Notes: generated from the letters alone by a model not told the origin. A stretch of 64,000 bases of DNA from Antitrichia curtipendula (GCA_951230915.1 OX579638.1:33270322-33334321); one strand, 5' to 3'; positions 34,499 through 47,683 are shown, counted from the stretch's first letter. Program-made: numbers and translations.

Positions 34499-37400
34499 AT
34501 TATGTAGCCGGGAAAGGAAAATTATTAATCAAATTATCATATGGTTCAGTAAAGAGTATTGATAACATTTTTTATTTGCCTAGTATAAGAAGAAATTTAC
34601 TTTCCGTTGGATGCTTTTCGGATCAAGGATGTGTTGTTGAATTTGAGAAGAACACTTTCCTTATTTGTAATATGATAACATGATGTATTATTCTTCATGG
34701 CCATCGCATGGGTAAAAAAAGCCTTTATAGGTTGACTGCCAACAAGTTATCAATTGTTGAAGTATGCACCATGGAACATACTAAAGAGATTGATAAGACT
34801 CTCATATGGCACTATCGATTAGGACATCTCAACTTTGATGCTCTACACAAGTTATCACAAAGCCAAATCATTATTGGTCTTCTCAAATTACCTAGACTTC
34901 ATATCATATGTGAAACCTATAAGCAAGGCAAACATTCTCGCAAGAAGCTCCCTCGTTGTATCACTACTACTACCAAACTCTCCAACTTGTCCATAATGAT
35001 GTATATGGACCATTCCACCGGCCTTCTTATAGTGGGGCACGCTACTATGTCACATTTATAGACAACTTTTCTAGAAAATTTAGGTTGTCTTTTTGAAAAC
35101 CAAAGACTAAGTACTACATGAGTTTACAAAGTTAAAAATTTGTGAGGAGAAAGCATCTAGGTACTGAATGCTTACTCTTTGTATTGACAGTGGAGGGAAA
35201 TATGTATCTGATGCATTTTGACGTTATTGTGATACGGAAGGGATTAGATATGAATTTAGTCAACCATTTCCTCCACAAAAAAATGGTTTAGTTGAACGCA
35301 AAAACCACTCAGTTGTGGAGATTGCTTGTTGTCTTGTCCACATTATAGCTTAATAGGCCATCTTTAGTCTAAAGCCATCAAACATGCCTACTATCTCCTT
35401 AATAGACAGCCTACAAAGGCTCTGCCTGTTTCAACTCCAAAAATTTAGTACATTGGTAGACAACAAGACCTTACTACACTTCAAAATACTACTATGCATT
35501 TTTGGCACAAAAGTGTATGTTTACGTATCCAAGCATAAACTAGACAAAATGGGGTCTAAAGTCACTTCTTGTATACTTGTAGGAGTTGATGACCACACTA
35601 AGGGCTTTCATTGCTGCAACCCTCATACCAATCTATTATTATTTTCCAAGACATCACATTTGATGAGACTCAAATATTTGACTATGCAGCTTGGAAATGA
35701 AAAAAAACGCACTCTACTTTTTCAATTCAATTTTGTGTTCATATTCCTCATCTTCCCACAAGTTTGAGACTCCCCATTGACAATTTATCTGAACATTTAT
35801 CATCTCAGGACAACCTTCCTCATGATTTTGATGGTAAACAATTCAATCAACTTATCTCTCTAGACTAAGCCCATTGTAGATATTTCCACAAGACAAGTAG
35901 ACATCCTGTATTTTCACCTCAAAGCCCATCCACTTCTAATATCACTCTACTAATTAGTCTACACTAGATGCCCTCCTACCATACCCCACATTTACAAATT
36001 CAATCGTGTTTCTAAACCACTACATAAACTTCAAGATTAATACCATTTTTAAGGCAATCTAGAATCCAAGGTTCACGACCTTACATATGCTAATGTGAAA
36101 CATGACCCTCAATGGCAAGAAGCAATGCAAGCATAAATGCAAAGTATTCACTAGAACAAAATATGGGAACTTGTTGATCTACCTCCAAGAATACATGTCA
36201 TCTCTTGCAAATGGATATACAAAATCAAACTAAGAACTCCCAATACACCTGATCGACACAAAGCTCGACTTGTTGCTCGTGGTTTTGACCAATAAGAAGG
36301 TATTGATTATGAGGACATTTTTTTCCCAATTGCAAAATATAATACTATCAAAGTTGTTAGTGCCATCTCTGCCTCTTATGGTTGGGACATGTTTCACTTA
36401 GACTTTTTTACAGCCTTTCTCAATAGCAAACTACGTCATAAAGTTTACATGTGTCAACCTCGTGGTTTTGAAGTTCTAGGCCAAGAATCCAAAGTATGCC
36501 AACTATATCGGGCCCTCTATGGACTTGAGCAATCTCCTGATGAATGGTTAAAAAAAATTGACAAATATTTTTAAAAATTATTCCTTTGACAATCCTTCTC
36601 AAATAACAACTTATATTATGCCAAAGTAGATGATCAGATCATCATCATTATTTTATATGTAGATGACTTATTTGTCACCAGCAACAATCTATCCAAAATC
36701 ACCTGGCTCAAGAGACAACTTATGAATTGTTTTAAGATGAACGATCTTATACTTATTAGCTGCTATCTAGGCCTCTAGTTCACACGCACCTCTAATAGAT
36801 TTCTTCTTCACCAAACTGTTTATGTTCATAATATTGTTGAGGAATTTGGCATACTTGATTGCAATCCTTGTCAAACTCCTAAGCAAATGGGTCTCAAACT
36901 TCCCCCAAACACTCAAACATCATCTATTGATCCTTCTCTATATAGATGTATGGTAGAAAAATTAGTTTTTTTGACAAATACTAGACTAGACATTACATTT
37001 TTCGTTAATCTTGTATCTTAGTATATGTAGGCTCCTCAACAAGCCCATCTAAATGTTGTCAAAATAATTATTCACTATATTAAAGGCACCATGTCTTTAG
37101 GTCTTCATTACAAACGGGGAAGCAATTTAGCTCTCACAGGCTACAATGACGCTGATTAGGGAGGGGACCAAGATGAGCGCAAATCCATTGGCACTTTTAT
37201 TCTCACCGCAGGCATTACTCCTATTACCTGGAGCAACAAGAAAGAAACCTATGTTGCCCTCTCACCCATAGAATCCAAATATCAAGCCTTGGTAGAAATA
37301 TCCAAGAAACAATTTGGATGTAGGGATTATATACAAAACTTGGATTCAACACTCCCATGCCCCTCAAGATATATTGCAATAATCAAAGTGCTATCAAAAT

Positions 37401-37620
37401 TTCCAAAAATCCTATCTATCACTCTAAAATCAAACATTTTGAAATTCACTTACATTTTGTACGAAATATGGTCAAAAAATAAAAAATTGAGGTGTTGTAC
37501 AGTCCAACAGACAAGCAGCCAGCTGACATCATGACCAAGCCACTTGGGCGGATTAAATTTATTGAATTTATAAAGTTACTCAATTTCACTAACGCCTCTG
37601 TGACAGACATTCATTCCAAA
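34499..37620 (+). pseudogene. Copia 1 pol: protease end, integrase, reverse transcriptase, RNase H
   Basis: The frame continues with DYVAGKGKLLI and YLPSIRRNLLSVG (end of protease domain). The integrase zinc-binding HYRLGHLNF is at about 34815, and a decayed integrase core follows with FIDNFSRKF. Reverse transcriptase starts near 36110 (DPQWQEAMQA), continues with KARLVARGF and HLDFFTAFLNS, and has YVDD at 36656-36667. RNase H follows (GYNDAD with its Trp changed to a stop near 37158, then ERKSIGTFILTAG). Many stops and several frame changes are visible. This domain order identifies a Copia element. Confidence 0.85.
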
Positions 37621-38148
37621 ACCTAATATTATATCTTTGCTAGATAATTCTCTACCTCTTTCAAAGTCTTTAAAACCTTTGAATTCTTGCCCCTTATATC
37701 CTTGTACTTAAAGCTTACACGTCTCCCAATTATCATACACTCAAGGTCGGAACCCTTTTCTCATTGCATAGAATTTCTTTGGCCCAGTTCTCCCATCTCT
37801 AGAATGTATGTCGGTAGGGAGAAAATGTACAATATTTGGCTCGTGGCTTGCAGAAGAATTTGCAACAACTCACTTCTCAAATTGCAAAATTTGGAACATG
37901 CAAACCCAACACTACATCTTTGAGTCAACACTACAACCGCACACCAAGAATATCACTCACCACACCAAAATAATATACCACAATTCTGTGCAGAAAAGCC
38001 AACAACGCCCACAACAACAACAATATCAAATTAGTTATACTTAAAGGATGTTCTTTACAAATACCTGATCTTTTATGGAAATACCTAGCGCCAAAATTTG
38101 CCACAATTTCTCACTCCTCGCAATTTTGTATTAGAATTTCAAGGAACG

Positions 38149-38330
38149 TGTTAGAACAGATGTACAGGTAGATTAGATGTACAGTGCTACATTACTACAA
38201 TAGTATTATTGTTTAATGCGTCAACCTTCCATAGATCTAGGATCTCACCTTCTGGTCTCTATAACCTTGTACTTATACCAGTGTCCTGGTACTTATCTCT
38301 CTCTCTAAACAAGCTTATACAATTCTTTCA
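38149..38330 (+). repeat. 3' LTR of Copia 1
   Basis: A 182-bp LTR from TGTTAGAACAG to AATTCTTTCA, aligned with the 5' LTR at 21027-21200. Between RNase H and this LTR (about 37620-38148) there is AT-rich non-coding sequence. A clear polypurine tract is not seen. Confidence 0.75.
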
Positions 38331-38602
38331 TTTGCTTGCTTGCTCGTTGTCTGCGATTGTTATACTTTTGCTATTCATCTTTGTATAGTTGTTTTTTTGT
38401 TTGCTTTCTTTGACTTAGTCTATTTTGTGGTTGTTTTTGTGTGTTTGAATTTGGGTGCAAGATTACAGGAGTAGAAGTGCAATGGCACCTTGACTAAAAT
38501 TGTTAGACAACTTCCATGTGCAAACCTTCTAGCCTAGCTGAAACAACCATGAGGTGGAGAAATTTGGTGAACCACAATTGATAAACCAAATATTATGGAG
38601 GT
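38331..38602. other. Short spacer between Copia 1 and the outer hAT
   Basis: About 270 bp of sequence without a recognised feature separates the Copia 3' LTR from the hAT target-site duplication. Confidence 0.4.
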
Positions 38603-39100
38603 CATCCATGCAATGTCTGGGAAGAACCGGCAGCTAGTGTAAAATCAGCCGATCAAAATTGTAACTTGACCGGTTGACCTTCAAATCTTTAGGCAGTAAA
38701 ATTGGATGTTATAAAAAGAAGGTGGAAATTAACTGGGCAAGAAAAAAATAGTCAAAAGTTAGCTCCACTTCTTTAGACACGGACGGAAATTCACTGTTTG
38801 GAAATAAGAAAAGCTGGATATTGGAGGATCTCCCAAGGGTATGCCCGGATTTCAGCTAAAGCATCCTTCCAGAGCCGGTTATCAATGGTAGGATGAGTTC
38901 AAGGTCTCATCAAAATTAGGGCTAGCCGCCAACAATTAAGCTCCCAGTCTCCCACAGTCCCGCCTCCTTCAGTTCTTGACTTCTTGCCTTCTGCTCGAAG
39001 CTCCTAGGTTATTGGCTTATTCCTCACTTACGCTCTTGCATTTTTGCTCCCTCACTTGTTTTACAATTTACACTCACGTTCATTGCCTTTCCATGTTTGT

Positions 39101-39360
39101 AGTTCTAGTAGATGTTTGTAGTTTCAGTAGCTGCTGGAAGTAATCAAAGCTGATTGAACTCATCATATTGATCGAAGTTGCTGGCTCACTTCAACTCATA
39201 GAAGTTGTTGGCTCACCGAAATTGCTTGTTTGTAGTTCTAATAGATGTTTGTAGTTCCAGTAGTTGTTGGAAGTGATCGAAGCTGATCAAACTCATCAGA
39301 TTGATCCACGTTGTTGGCTCACTTCAATTGATCGAAGTTGTTGGTTCACCGAAGTTGCTG
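39101..39360 (+). repeat. Two tandem copies of about 130 bp in the hAT leader
   Basis: The block 39101-39232 is repeated at 39233-39360: AGTTCTARTAGATGTTTGT, then GGAAGTRATCRAAGCTGAT, then GTTGCTGGCTCACTT-like words. Smaller GAAGTTGYTGGCTCAC units repeat inside each copy. Confidence 0.7.
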
Positions 39361-40434
39361 GCTCACTTACTATTGATTGAAGCTGATTGACAATTTGCTC
39401 ACTTATTGAGTATTGATCGGAAGTTGGTAAGTTTTTGCTTGATTGTTCAAAAATTCCTCCAATTTTAGAAATTAATATATCTTGCTTTTCAGATTCTCCT
39501 TTGATTAGTCTTTGAATTTGTCATTTTGAAAAACAAAGGGACAAAAGCCCATTCCAATAAAGAAACACGAATTTGCATGATCCTAGAACTAGTAACACAT
39601 TTGCTACTTGTTACTGTATTCCTCACTAAGTCGTGAAAGTTTCAAATAGTGATTGCAAGGTAAAATACATGAACGGACTTATAAAAAGTCACTCAACCAA
39701 CAAATGCTTATTTAATAGTTGATACTAAAGGTTTCTTTAATTGACTTCTTCTATTAATGGACTCCATATTTGTTTGTTACAAAGTTTGATTTAAGAACTT
39801 GTATTTCAATTTGCTACCATAAAAATTAGGTTACTTCTGTAGAGATTTGCAATTTATCATGTTTAAGAAAAATGTTCATAATTGTTGATAAATATTTATA
39901 AAAAAATTATTTCATCAATGTGGGTAACAAGGACAAATTTTGACAATGTATATTGGTGAATTTTGCATGAAGTTAACTAGTGAAACAATGAGTGATTGGG
40001 TGAATTTAGGGATTTGATTCAATGATTTACTCCTTCCCTTCATACTTGTTGAAGAACAACTTTGGTGCATTCTCAGGGAGTTGTTCATTCCATTCACTCT
40101 TATCTGCACAATTATTAAAAAAAAAAATTTTAGAGTTTAATATTTTTTTTTCTCTTTGTTCTGGTTTTTATAATTTTTTTTTCTTTGCTAAGTATTTTTA
40201 AAGAATTTCTAAAGAATTTGTAATTTGATCATGGCTAAGCGTCAAAGGACCATAAAAAATATGTTGCTATCCAATCAAAAAGAAAATGATTTGGCTTTAA
40301 TTGAAGCATCACAATCTACTTCATCTAACAACCACAAAACTTTATATTCTATTGAATTAGCATTAAAATTATGGAAAGATGTATGGTATACACAATTTGA
40401 TTGGATTGAATTTGACACCTCACTTGGTAAGGTC

Positions 40435-43400
40435 CAGTGTTCGGGAATTTTTTTGAGGTCTTCCAGTTGATTTCCTCACCCTACGAAAATGAACCGGTTT
40501 TTTTCCCACAGGCACTGGTTGCATCCTTTGAATTTCAAGAACAACCGGTTTTTTGCCTCCAATTTCAATTTTCCACCGGCTAATTTTCTCCAAATCGAAA
40601 TTGACACCGGCTAAATTGCAAAATTTCTATAATATGTAGAAAATCAATTTGAAAATGAAAATACTAACTAATATTACATCCTCAGCAGGAATCGAACTTG
40701 GCAAAGTCCTTCACCATTGAAGGCCAAGGATCCTCCCAACCCATGCAATATGGTGTTGAGGATGGTCATGAAAATGTTGCAAAAATCAAAAGAATTTAGG
40801 ATGTACCAACTTCTCCTTCTTCATATGTTTCTTCTTCTACCCTTGTAAGGTATCGCTCTGGATTTGCATACAAATGGCGAAACTTAGAAGAATTCTTCTA
40901 CAAGACAATGGCTTCTTCTATGATGTTGTCATAATCTTTGTCAGGTCCTTTCAAGGCCAATCGCATGACACTTTCCAAATTAGATGTTGTCATACGATTT
41001 TGAAGTTTCTGCTTGATGTTATTCTGCATAGAGAATGTCCTTTCACAAGTCGCAGTACTTACACATTGACACTTAGCAATTTCAGCAAGAGTTAGTAGGT
41101 TAGAGTACTTCAATTTTAGAGAAGGACTCCAACTAATTGAAGCCCATATATCACCAAAAGTTCTATCCATCCACTCAATACTCCCTTGCAATTTGAAGGC
41201 AAAAAATTCTTGCTTGCAAGCTATTATGTCTATCAAGGGAGAAAAAGTCCTTCTTCCTTCACTTTTTTGTTGTTCATATTGCTGCAAAAGTATATCTAGC
41301 TCTACAACTCCCCATGAAGTCAAACCAATTTGTCTATGAAGCATGTGAACAGGATTAAGAACTTTGAATGCATCAATCACATCATTGTTTTCAAATCGAA
41401 CCTCCAAAGCAAAACAAACTGCTTTTGCATAACACTTTTGATATGTTAGAGCAGCCTCAAAGTCAGCACCTGTAGGATTCCTAGTCATTTCAACACCATA
41501 AAATTTAGACCCTCTAATTTCGCTAGACAAGCGACGAAGGTAACCACCTAGGGGTCCAAATTCTGGAAGGATATAGAAACCTGTTGTGGGATTGAAGGTA
41601 TTTTGGTTTAAATCACAGGAATCAAGAAGGAAACACATTCTAATACTTAAAATTTATGTTTTCACAATAGAACCAATAATGAAAATATGAACAAGTTTTG
41701 ATTGAAAATTTTTAGACAATTTAGAGAGCATGTGTAGAATATCAACCAAGAAATATAGAATGTAAATGAATTTGAAGTCACGCAATGTAGCAAATAATTG
41801 AGGAATGTTAGCATCATCGTTAGAAGAATGATCATGTAAGTAAATAAGGACTGATTCCAATGAATCACACAATGTAGTCACTACTTGCCACCTAGATAGC
41901 CAATGTATTTTATGATATATTTTAAGGGTTCTTTGAGCATCATTTAACTCAGTTTGAAGGGTTTGCAAGGCAGATTTTTTTTTAGATGATTTTTTAAAGT
42001 GCCCAACCAAAGCATTTAACATACGGTCCACTGTAGTGGACATTTCTTTACAAGCGTCGTTTTTTGAAGCCTCTAAGGCAGCCAAATTAGTTCTGTGAGC
42101 AACACAATGAGTGGAAGTAAGAAACGGGTTCACCTTTTTCAATCTTGCTACCACACCCATATTTTCCGACCATAGTGGAAGCTCCATCCGATCCAAATCC
42201 AACGCAATTGTCGAGATTTAAACCCCAAGTCTTTGTGGCAGCCACAAGAATGTCAAATATAATCTTGGAATCTTTCTTTCCACCTTCAATCCACAATAAA
42301 CCCAAAAAAGCAGTGAGAGGAAGACTAGCCTCTAAAAAGGTAGCAAAAACTACAAGGTGTTCTTTTACAAAAATATCAGTAGATTCGTCAATCATTAGGC
42401 CAAATTTTTTTGAATCCCTCACTCTCTCTAGAACTTTCTTTTGAACAACAGAAGAAAGCCCAAACACCATTTCAAGTTTTCAACACACGATTTTTCATCA
42501 TGGTAAATTTTGTTGGTGATAGGAGCTTTACAAGAAAGAAGAAGATGACATAAACTTGGAAACTTGTAGGAAGGGAGACTTTCCTTCCCCATAAAGTATG
42601 CAGCCTTAAATAGGGATACCATGGCTTCATCACAACTGCGATTTGCAGTTGCAACAGCCTTTTGCAAAGCTTTTTGCCCTCCATGTTTTGCCCAAGACAA
42701 TTTTCGGTGTTCTACAATCTTACTATGGTCTTGCAATGCCGAAATTTTAATGTTTGTGGAGCCCTCTGTTGCATATGCAAATTTACCTCCACCCTCTTTA
42801 CAAGTTTTACCGAAAACCCTCCCCAAATCTCGATTGAACTCCACCCAATCGTATAAGTCAAACCAAAAGTCTTTCCACTCTACATTTGCTTTTTCAATGT
42901 CATTAGGTTCCTTGTTAGGAGTTGTTATGGATAGGGAAGAATTAGATCCATGCATATCAACCAAATCTCTAGTAGATCCAGCTTTGAAAAACATATCTCT
43001 CATGGTTTTCTGTCTCTTAGCCATAAAAAATAACTTAAAAATAAACCAAAAAGAGGTAAGGTGTTCTTCTCTGGAGCTTGTAGAAGATACTTAAAATACA
43101 GCACTACTTGGACACTTCACCAGCAACAGCTAGTTCTTGGCATGTCACGGAACCAAAGTGCATCCACGTCAAAAGAATGATTAAAGAACTCCAATAGTGA
43201 GCATGAAGGAGCACTGGAGCAAGCAATAAGTTGGCTTAAATAATAAGAAGCTCCAGTAGTCCAATAACACCAGCATGCGGTAGAAAGAATGAAGACTCAG
43301 CAGCGTGTGCGGCAGGAAGAATGACAACTCAGTAGTGTGCGGCAGGAAGGATGACGACTCAGCAGCGTGCGGCAAGACAGTAGGACAATAGAGGAGCTAG

Positions 43401-44124
43401 AGACAGGAGCTGAATGGCAAAAAATGGACGGAACAGTGTTGCGAGCTTGGAGAGGGGCTACCGGCTGCGAGTTTGTAACTGGAGGGTCTGGAAAAATGAC
43501 TCTCTGGGGCACTAGGCGGGAGCACTGTGCGGAAGTGTGCGCCGTTGAAGGCAAGCGGAATGATCGGGCTGCGGAGCCACCGAGGGCCAGCCGGCCAAAC
43601 CGACACTTTGGCAGCCAACGGCCAGCTCGGTAGTGGCACTACGGCACTGCAAAAATGGAGTCATTGAACAGGGAACAAGAGGTGAGTTGGTGGAGTCGTG
43701 ACTGGGCCATTGGAATCGCACTTGCTGGGGCAACTGAGAGCTACAAGACTACAAGAGGCGGCCAGGGGGGTTGTGGAGCAACAGCAGTCCGCCGGTGGGA
43801 GGTGGTGGGCCGCAGCCGCTATAGTCCCTTTTTTCCAAAAACACAAAAATTACAGAACCCAATGCATTCTCAGATTGATACCCTCATGTTCTACTTTCAC
43901 CAAACTGGATATTAGCCAGGGAAAATTTATACAAGGCAGCTGAAATCCGCCAACTACCTCAAGGAGGCAGTAGAATTTCCTTTGATTTGTAGGTGGCACC
44001 GGTCAATTTTCGACCCTCTAAAATTCCTTCCAGTTTTGCATCCTTTGATTTTGAAATTTAACCGGGTTTTTTTCCAAATCCACCGGCTAGCTTTGAACTA
44101 ACTGCCAGTTTTTTCCGATCATTG
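40435..44124 (-). mobile_element. Inner hAT transposon, opposite orientation
   Basis: A 3690-bp element with left end CAGTGTTCGGGAA and right end (reverse strand) CAATGATCGGAAA. It is flanked by a perfect 8-bp duplication GTAAGGTC (40427-40434 and 44125-44132). Removing it with one copy restores the outer transposase frame (SLGK then VFCK). Both ends carry repeated CCGG words (AACCGGTTTTTT, CCACCGGCTA) that may bind transposase. Its ends and transposase are related to those of the outer element, so both are members of one family. Confidence 0.92.
40898..43024 (-). pseudogene. Inner hAT transposase, broken
   Basis: The gene starts at ATG 43024 (MAKRQKTMRDMFF) and runs toward lower coordinates. 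Open pieces are 43024-42428, 42470-42087, 42202-41654 and 41638-40898. Frame changes lie near 42470 and 42140-42200. An in-frame stop falls at 41654-41656, where the outer copy has Glu. Motifs match the outer copy: LMIDESTDI, GFGSDGASTMVG, CVAHRTNLAALE, HWLSRWQVV, and the C-terminal CVSTATCERTFS. The upstream 1.1 kb (43025-44124) is the leader; part of it (about 43370-43850) is distinctly GC-richer with no recognisable protein. Confidence 0.88.
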
Positions 44125-46628
44125 GTAAGGTCTTTTGTAAAACATATAAAGAAAAGGGTGGAAAATCTGTTTTTGCAAAACAAGGCTCAGTGAACATAAA
44201 AGTCTCATCTTTCTAAGATCATGCTAGGTCTGATGAATATAGGAGGTTAACTTGGGCCACCCAATCTGGTCAAAAAATAATGGAGAAGGTCATCATGGAA
44301 TCTAATAAAACATGTGATGATGCTATCCTTGCTCTTTTCAAGGCAGCCTACTTCATTGATAAGGAAACATTATCTTTTTGTAAGTTTTCTAATTTGTGTA
44401 AATTACTTGTATCTTTAAATGCATGCATCACTAAAGAGTTGTACCATGATGAAAAATCATGCTCTGACCTAATTTTTTTAATATCAAGTGTCACTCAAAA
44501 AATAATAATTAATAGAATTAAAGACTCCAAATATTTTGGCATTATGATAGATGAATCAACGGATATATCTGTCATAGGTCATATGATTGTTTTTGCCACT
44601 TTTATAGAAGGAGGAATGCCTATTTGTATGTTTCTAGGGCTAATAGAATGTGTTTACGGAAAAAAAGATGCTACTTTTATGTATGACACTCTAATATCCA
44701 CTTTGAAGGATTGGAGATTGGATCTCAACAACTTTCTAAGCTTTGGATCAGATGGAGCATCTGTGATGGTGGGATCCAAATCTGGAGTTGCAACACAGGT
44801 AAAAAACAAGGTAAATCCTCATCTGGTTGTTGTACATTGTGTTGCTCATAGAACGAATTTGGCCTCTTTAGAGGCAGCTAAAGGAAATGGTTACTCTTTG
44901 TTGTCTAATGAAATAGATAACCTTATTAATTCAATGGTTGCACATTTTAAAAGTTTGCAAAGAGAAAGTCCTCTTTGCAAACTTTACAAAAAGAATTATT
45001 TGATTCTCAAAAGACTCTTAAAAGATTTCATAAAATTAGATGGTTGTCTAGGTGGCAAGCAGTTTCAGCTCTTTGTGATAGTTTGGAAAGTGTTTTGGTA
45101 TATTTTTGTGACACACTAGCATCAAAAGATAATGGAACTAGCCCCATCTTGTTCAATAAGTTAAGATCTTTCAAAATTATTTATGTTTTATACTTTTTGG
45201 CTGATATTTTGTATAGTTTGTCTCTTCTTAACAAAAAATTTCAGCACAAATTTATTGATGTTTCTTGTATTGAATCTCTACTTAAAACTGAAATTGCACA
45301 AATTCAAATGTTATTTATGGATAAATCTATTGATTTGAATGCTACCACCTTTAATGAGAGCACTGGTTATCATGTTCTTCTTGATTTTGGTCCACCTGGA
45401 GGTTATATGAGAAGATTGCAATCTGAAATTTGTGGTTTTATGTATCATGGTGTAGAAATGAGCAGGGATAGGATAGGGGCAAATTTAGAATCTGCCCTTG
45501 ACTTTCAAAAATCTTTTGCTCAAAATGTTTGTTTTGCTTTAGAGAGTCGTTTTGCAGATAATGGAATTATAGGTGCTTTTAAAATTTTGAACCCTTCTAA
45601 TGTGCCTACTAGGCAAGTAGGCTTAGCTAGTTGGATTTTTTTGGAGTTAGATCTATTATGTGGTCATTATGGGCATGATTTAGAGCTTCAAGAAAATAAA
45701 TTTCAAAATCTAATTAATCCCTCAGTAGCAAAAAGGGAGTTTTTTGCTTTTAAACTTCAAGCAACCACTGAATGGTTGGACAAGGATTTTGGTGACTTGT
45801 GGAGTCATATTTCTTGGAGCCCTTTACTTCAGCTTAAGTATCCTAATCTCCTTATTCTTGCTGAAATTGCTAGAATTCAATGTGTTAGCACTGCCACATG
45901 TGAAAGGGTTTTTTTTGTTCAGAATTCTATCAAGTCTAAGGTAAGGAATCAGTTGAAAACAAAGCATCTCGAAAGTGTCATGTGTGTTGCTTTAGAAGGT
46001 CCAGATGGTGATAGTACTATTGCAATTTTACTTGAGGCCCTTATTTTGTGGAAAAATTCCCGAAAATTCAGGCATTTGTATTCAAGACCAGAATTGTATC
46101 TTGCCGGTGTAAGTGAAGGTGAGACACCACAAGGTAACATTGATGTTGGTGATTTTCAATTTTGATTATTATGATGCATGTAGTAGATAGGAGCCCTTCA
46201 AAAATACAAAGCCCCATTTCTCTTAAAAATGTGAGCTTTGTATTTTAGTAAGGCTAAGTTTTTGGTCCTCAACTGGTTGAAGAGTTTCTAGGTTGAACTC
46301 CAGACAAAGACATTTCATTTTTATGAGGTTTAGGAATGTACATGCATAATTTTTTGTAAAAAAATAAATTTTGGATATTGGCTGGTTCAAATTAATTGTG
46401 AAAGGAAATTCAGCCGATTCATGAGCAATATAAAAGGAAATGAGCCAATTCATGTATAATATGAGAGGAAAATTAATCGGTTCAAATTCACTACTAAAGG
46501 AAAATGACCGCTCTCATTAGATGGAAAAAGGTAAGAACTATACAAAATCAAGGCTTGGCGGGACATACTCTTCACCATCTAGCTTTTGGCCTAAATTTTC
46601 AAAATATATCCTGGACACTGCACCCATG

Positions 46629-47650
46629 TGTTAGAGATGCAACTCCATTTCGCAAGAAATATACCACAATTGCTTATATGAAGCTATCATAGTTTCACTT
46701 GAGCCTATAATGCAGAAGAAAAAAAGAAAGGGTCTGCCAAAACTAATGCTTCTTGTGCACACGATTGTCACCGTCATGTCAAGTATAGATGAACATGACC
46801 AACGAAATGTTAGGATCTAGCCCTAGCATCCTGTAGTCACGCTAATTTTTGAGGCCAATGTTTGGTAATGCAAATTCCTATTTGGAGTTGCAACTTGCAA
46901 ATTTAGGATGTTAAACTGTAGAATACTAGTCCAAATTGGTGTTTTTGGCTAACTATAGTGGAAAAAGGGCTAGTGGATATGTAGTTGAGTTGGATTCCAA
47001 GTGGGTAGTTCAATTGTGTTGGATTTTGATCGTTGTGAGCCAATTTGGTGGAGTTGAAGAGGTGCCTAGTGGGGTATTTAGCCCTCTCTCCCAATTTGGA
47101 TTTTCACCCAGTGTTGAGTTGAGCCCACTGCGAGTCCAGCCCTATGAAGGCTGAAATTTTTTTATGTATTTTTGGCATGTTATTCAATTGTGAATCTAGT
47201 ATTGGTTGTGTCGTTGTAGTCGGTTTAATAGTTGAGTTTAATATGTGAGAAAATTGAATGCCTAATTGGTATTATTAAATGGTGTGTTGGATTGAATTGG
47301 ACTGAATTCGGAATTGGATTGAAGACATGAGATTGGTTTAGGTTGAATCAAATTTTAATTAAAATTTATCTCCCTACTTAAATGTTTCCCTTGGATCGAA
47401 CTTAATATACTATATGGGTAGTTACCTAATTGGCAACCAAACCCTTGTCTACACGTCCGTTAGGATTTAGGCGGGTCTCAAATAAGGCAGAAATGTAGCA
47501 AAGCAAGTCATTGCCGGTTTGGAGGGCAACTTTAAACAAAAAGGAGTACAATTCTCCACTCTTTTCCAAATTCTAAGTCATGGTCATTCAATGTGTGATA
47601 ACAAGCAAGAACAACATTTGCTTAGGCATTTGAAGGTTGAAAATCTATCA
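46629..47650. repeat. Relic related to the interior of the 3008-5850 foldback
   Basis: From about 46930 to 47450 the sequence shares ordered landmarks with 3800-5210: a GAGCCCACTGCGAGTCC-like phrase, many AATTGG words, and near its end CCTTGGATCGAACTTAATATACT followed by GGGTAGTT, against CCTTGGAACGAACTTATTATACT and GGGTAGTT on the earlier copy. It may be an old LTR or another dispersed repeat. No coding content is seen. Confidence 0.45.
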
Positions 47651-47683
47651 AGAAAGAATTGTTTTGAGTCCACAAGGTGAAAA

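Larger units (their letters stand above)
21027..38330 (+). mobile_element. Copia LTR retrotransposon 1, split by two insertions
   Basis: One Copia element of about 5.8 kb is spread over 17.3 kb because a piggyBac transposon (21955-31639) and a CACTA element (32706-34498) landed in it. The 5' LTR is 21027-21200 and the 3' LTR 38149-38330; they share GTGTCAACCTT/GCGTCAACCTT, GATCTAGGAT, TAACCTTGTACTTATA and AAACAAGCTTATA. The order gag, protease, integrase, reverse transcriptase, RNase H is that of Copia (Pseudoviridae-type) elements. Removing the insertions joins gag and protease segments in frame. Flanking 5-mers (CTTAC and TTTGC) match at only three of five positions, so the target duplication has decayed. 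Many stops show that the element is dead. Confidence 0.85.
40231..46165 (+). pseudogene. Outer hAT transposase, broken
   Basis: ATG 40231 opens a frame (MAKRQRTIKNML) that stops where the inner hAT inserts at 40434. The gene resumes at 44125 and reads on through KTYKEKGGK to a premature stop just after KVSSF (near 44215). It is open again from 44280, shifts frame near 44965, then stays open to 46165. Motifs of plant hAT transposases of the ZMYM1-like type are clear: MIDESTDIS (first Asp, about 44548), SFGSDGASVMVG (second Asp), CVAHRTNLASLE (Cys-x2-His), RWLSRWQAV, and the C-terminal dimerisation region (IQCVSTATCERVF, about 45875-45920). The product would bind the TIRs and cut and paste the element; this copy is dead. 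Confidence 0.88.
38611..46620 (+). mobile_element. Outer hAT transposon, interrupted by a second hAT
   Basis: The left end reads CAATGTCTGGGAA (38611) and the right end, on the opposite strand, CAGTGTCCAGGAT (46620 inward). The flanking 8-mers are CATCCATG (38603-38610) and CACCCATG (46621-46628), one mismatch apart; 8-bp duplications are typical of hAT. Without the inner hAT it is about 4.3 kb. CCGG-containing words (ACCGGC, CCGGTTG) occur near the left end, as in the inner element. The leader before the gene has a tandem duplication (39101-39360). The transposase gene is on the plus strand (40231-46165). Confidence 0.8.

Noticed and set aside
43370..43860. GC-rich frames in the leader of the inner hAT as a captured gene
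   Set aside because: Frames are open on both strands, short and without motifs. The GC content alone does not support a captured gene.
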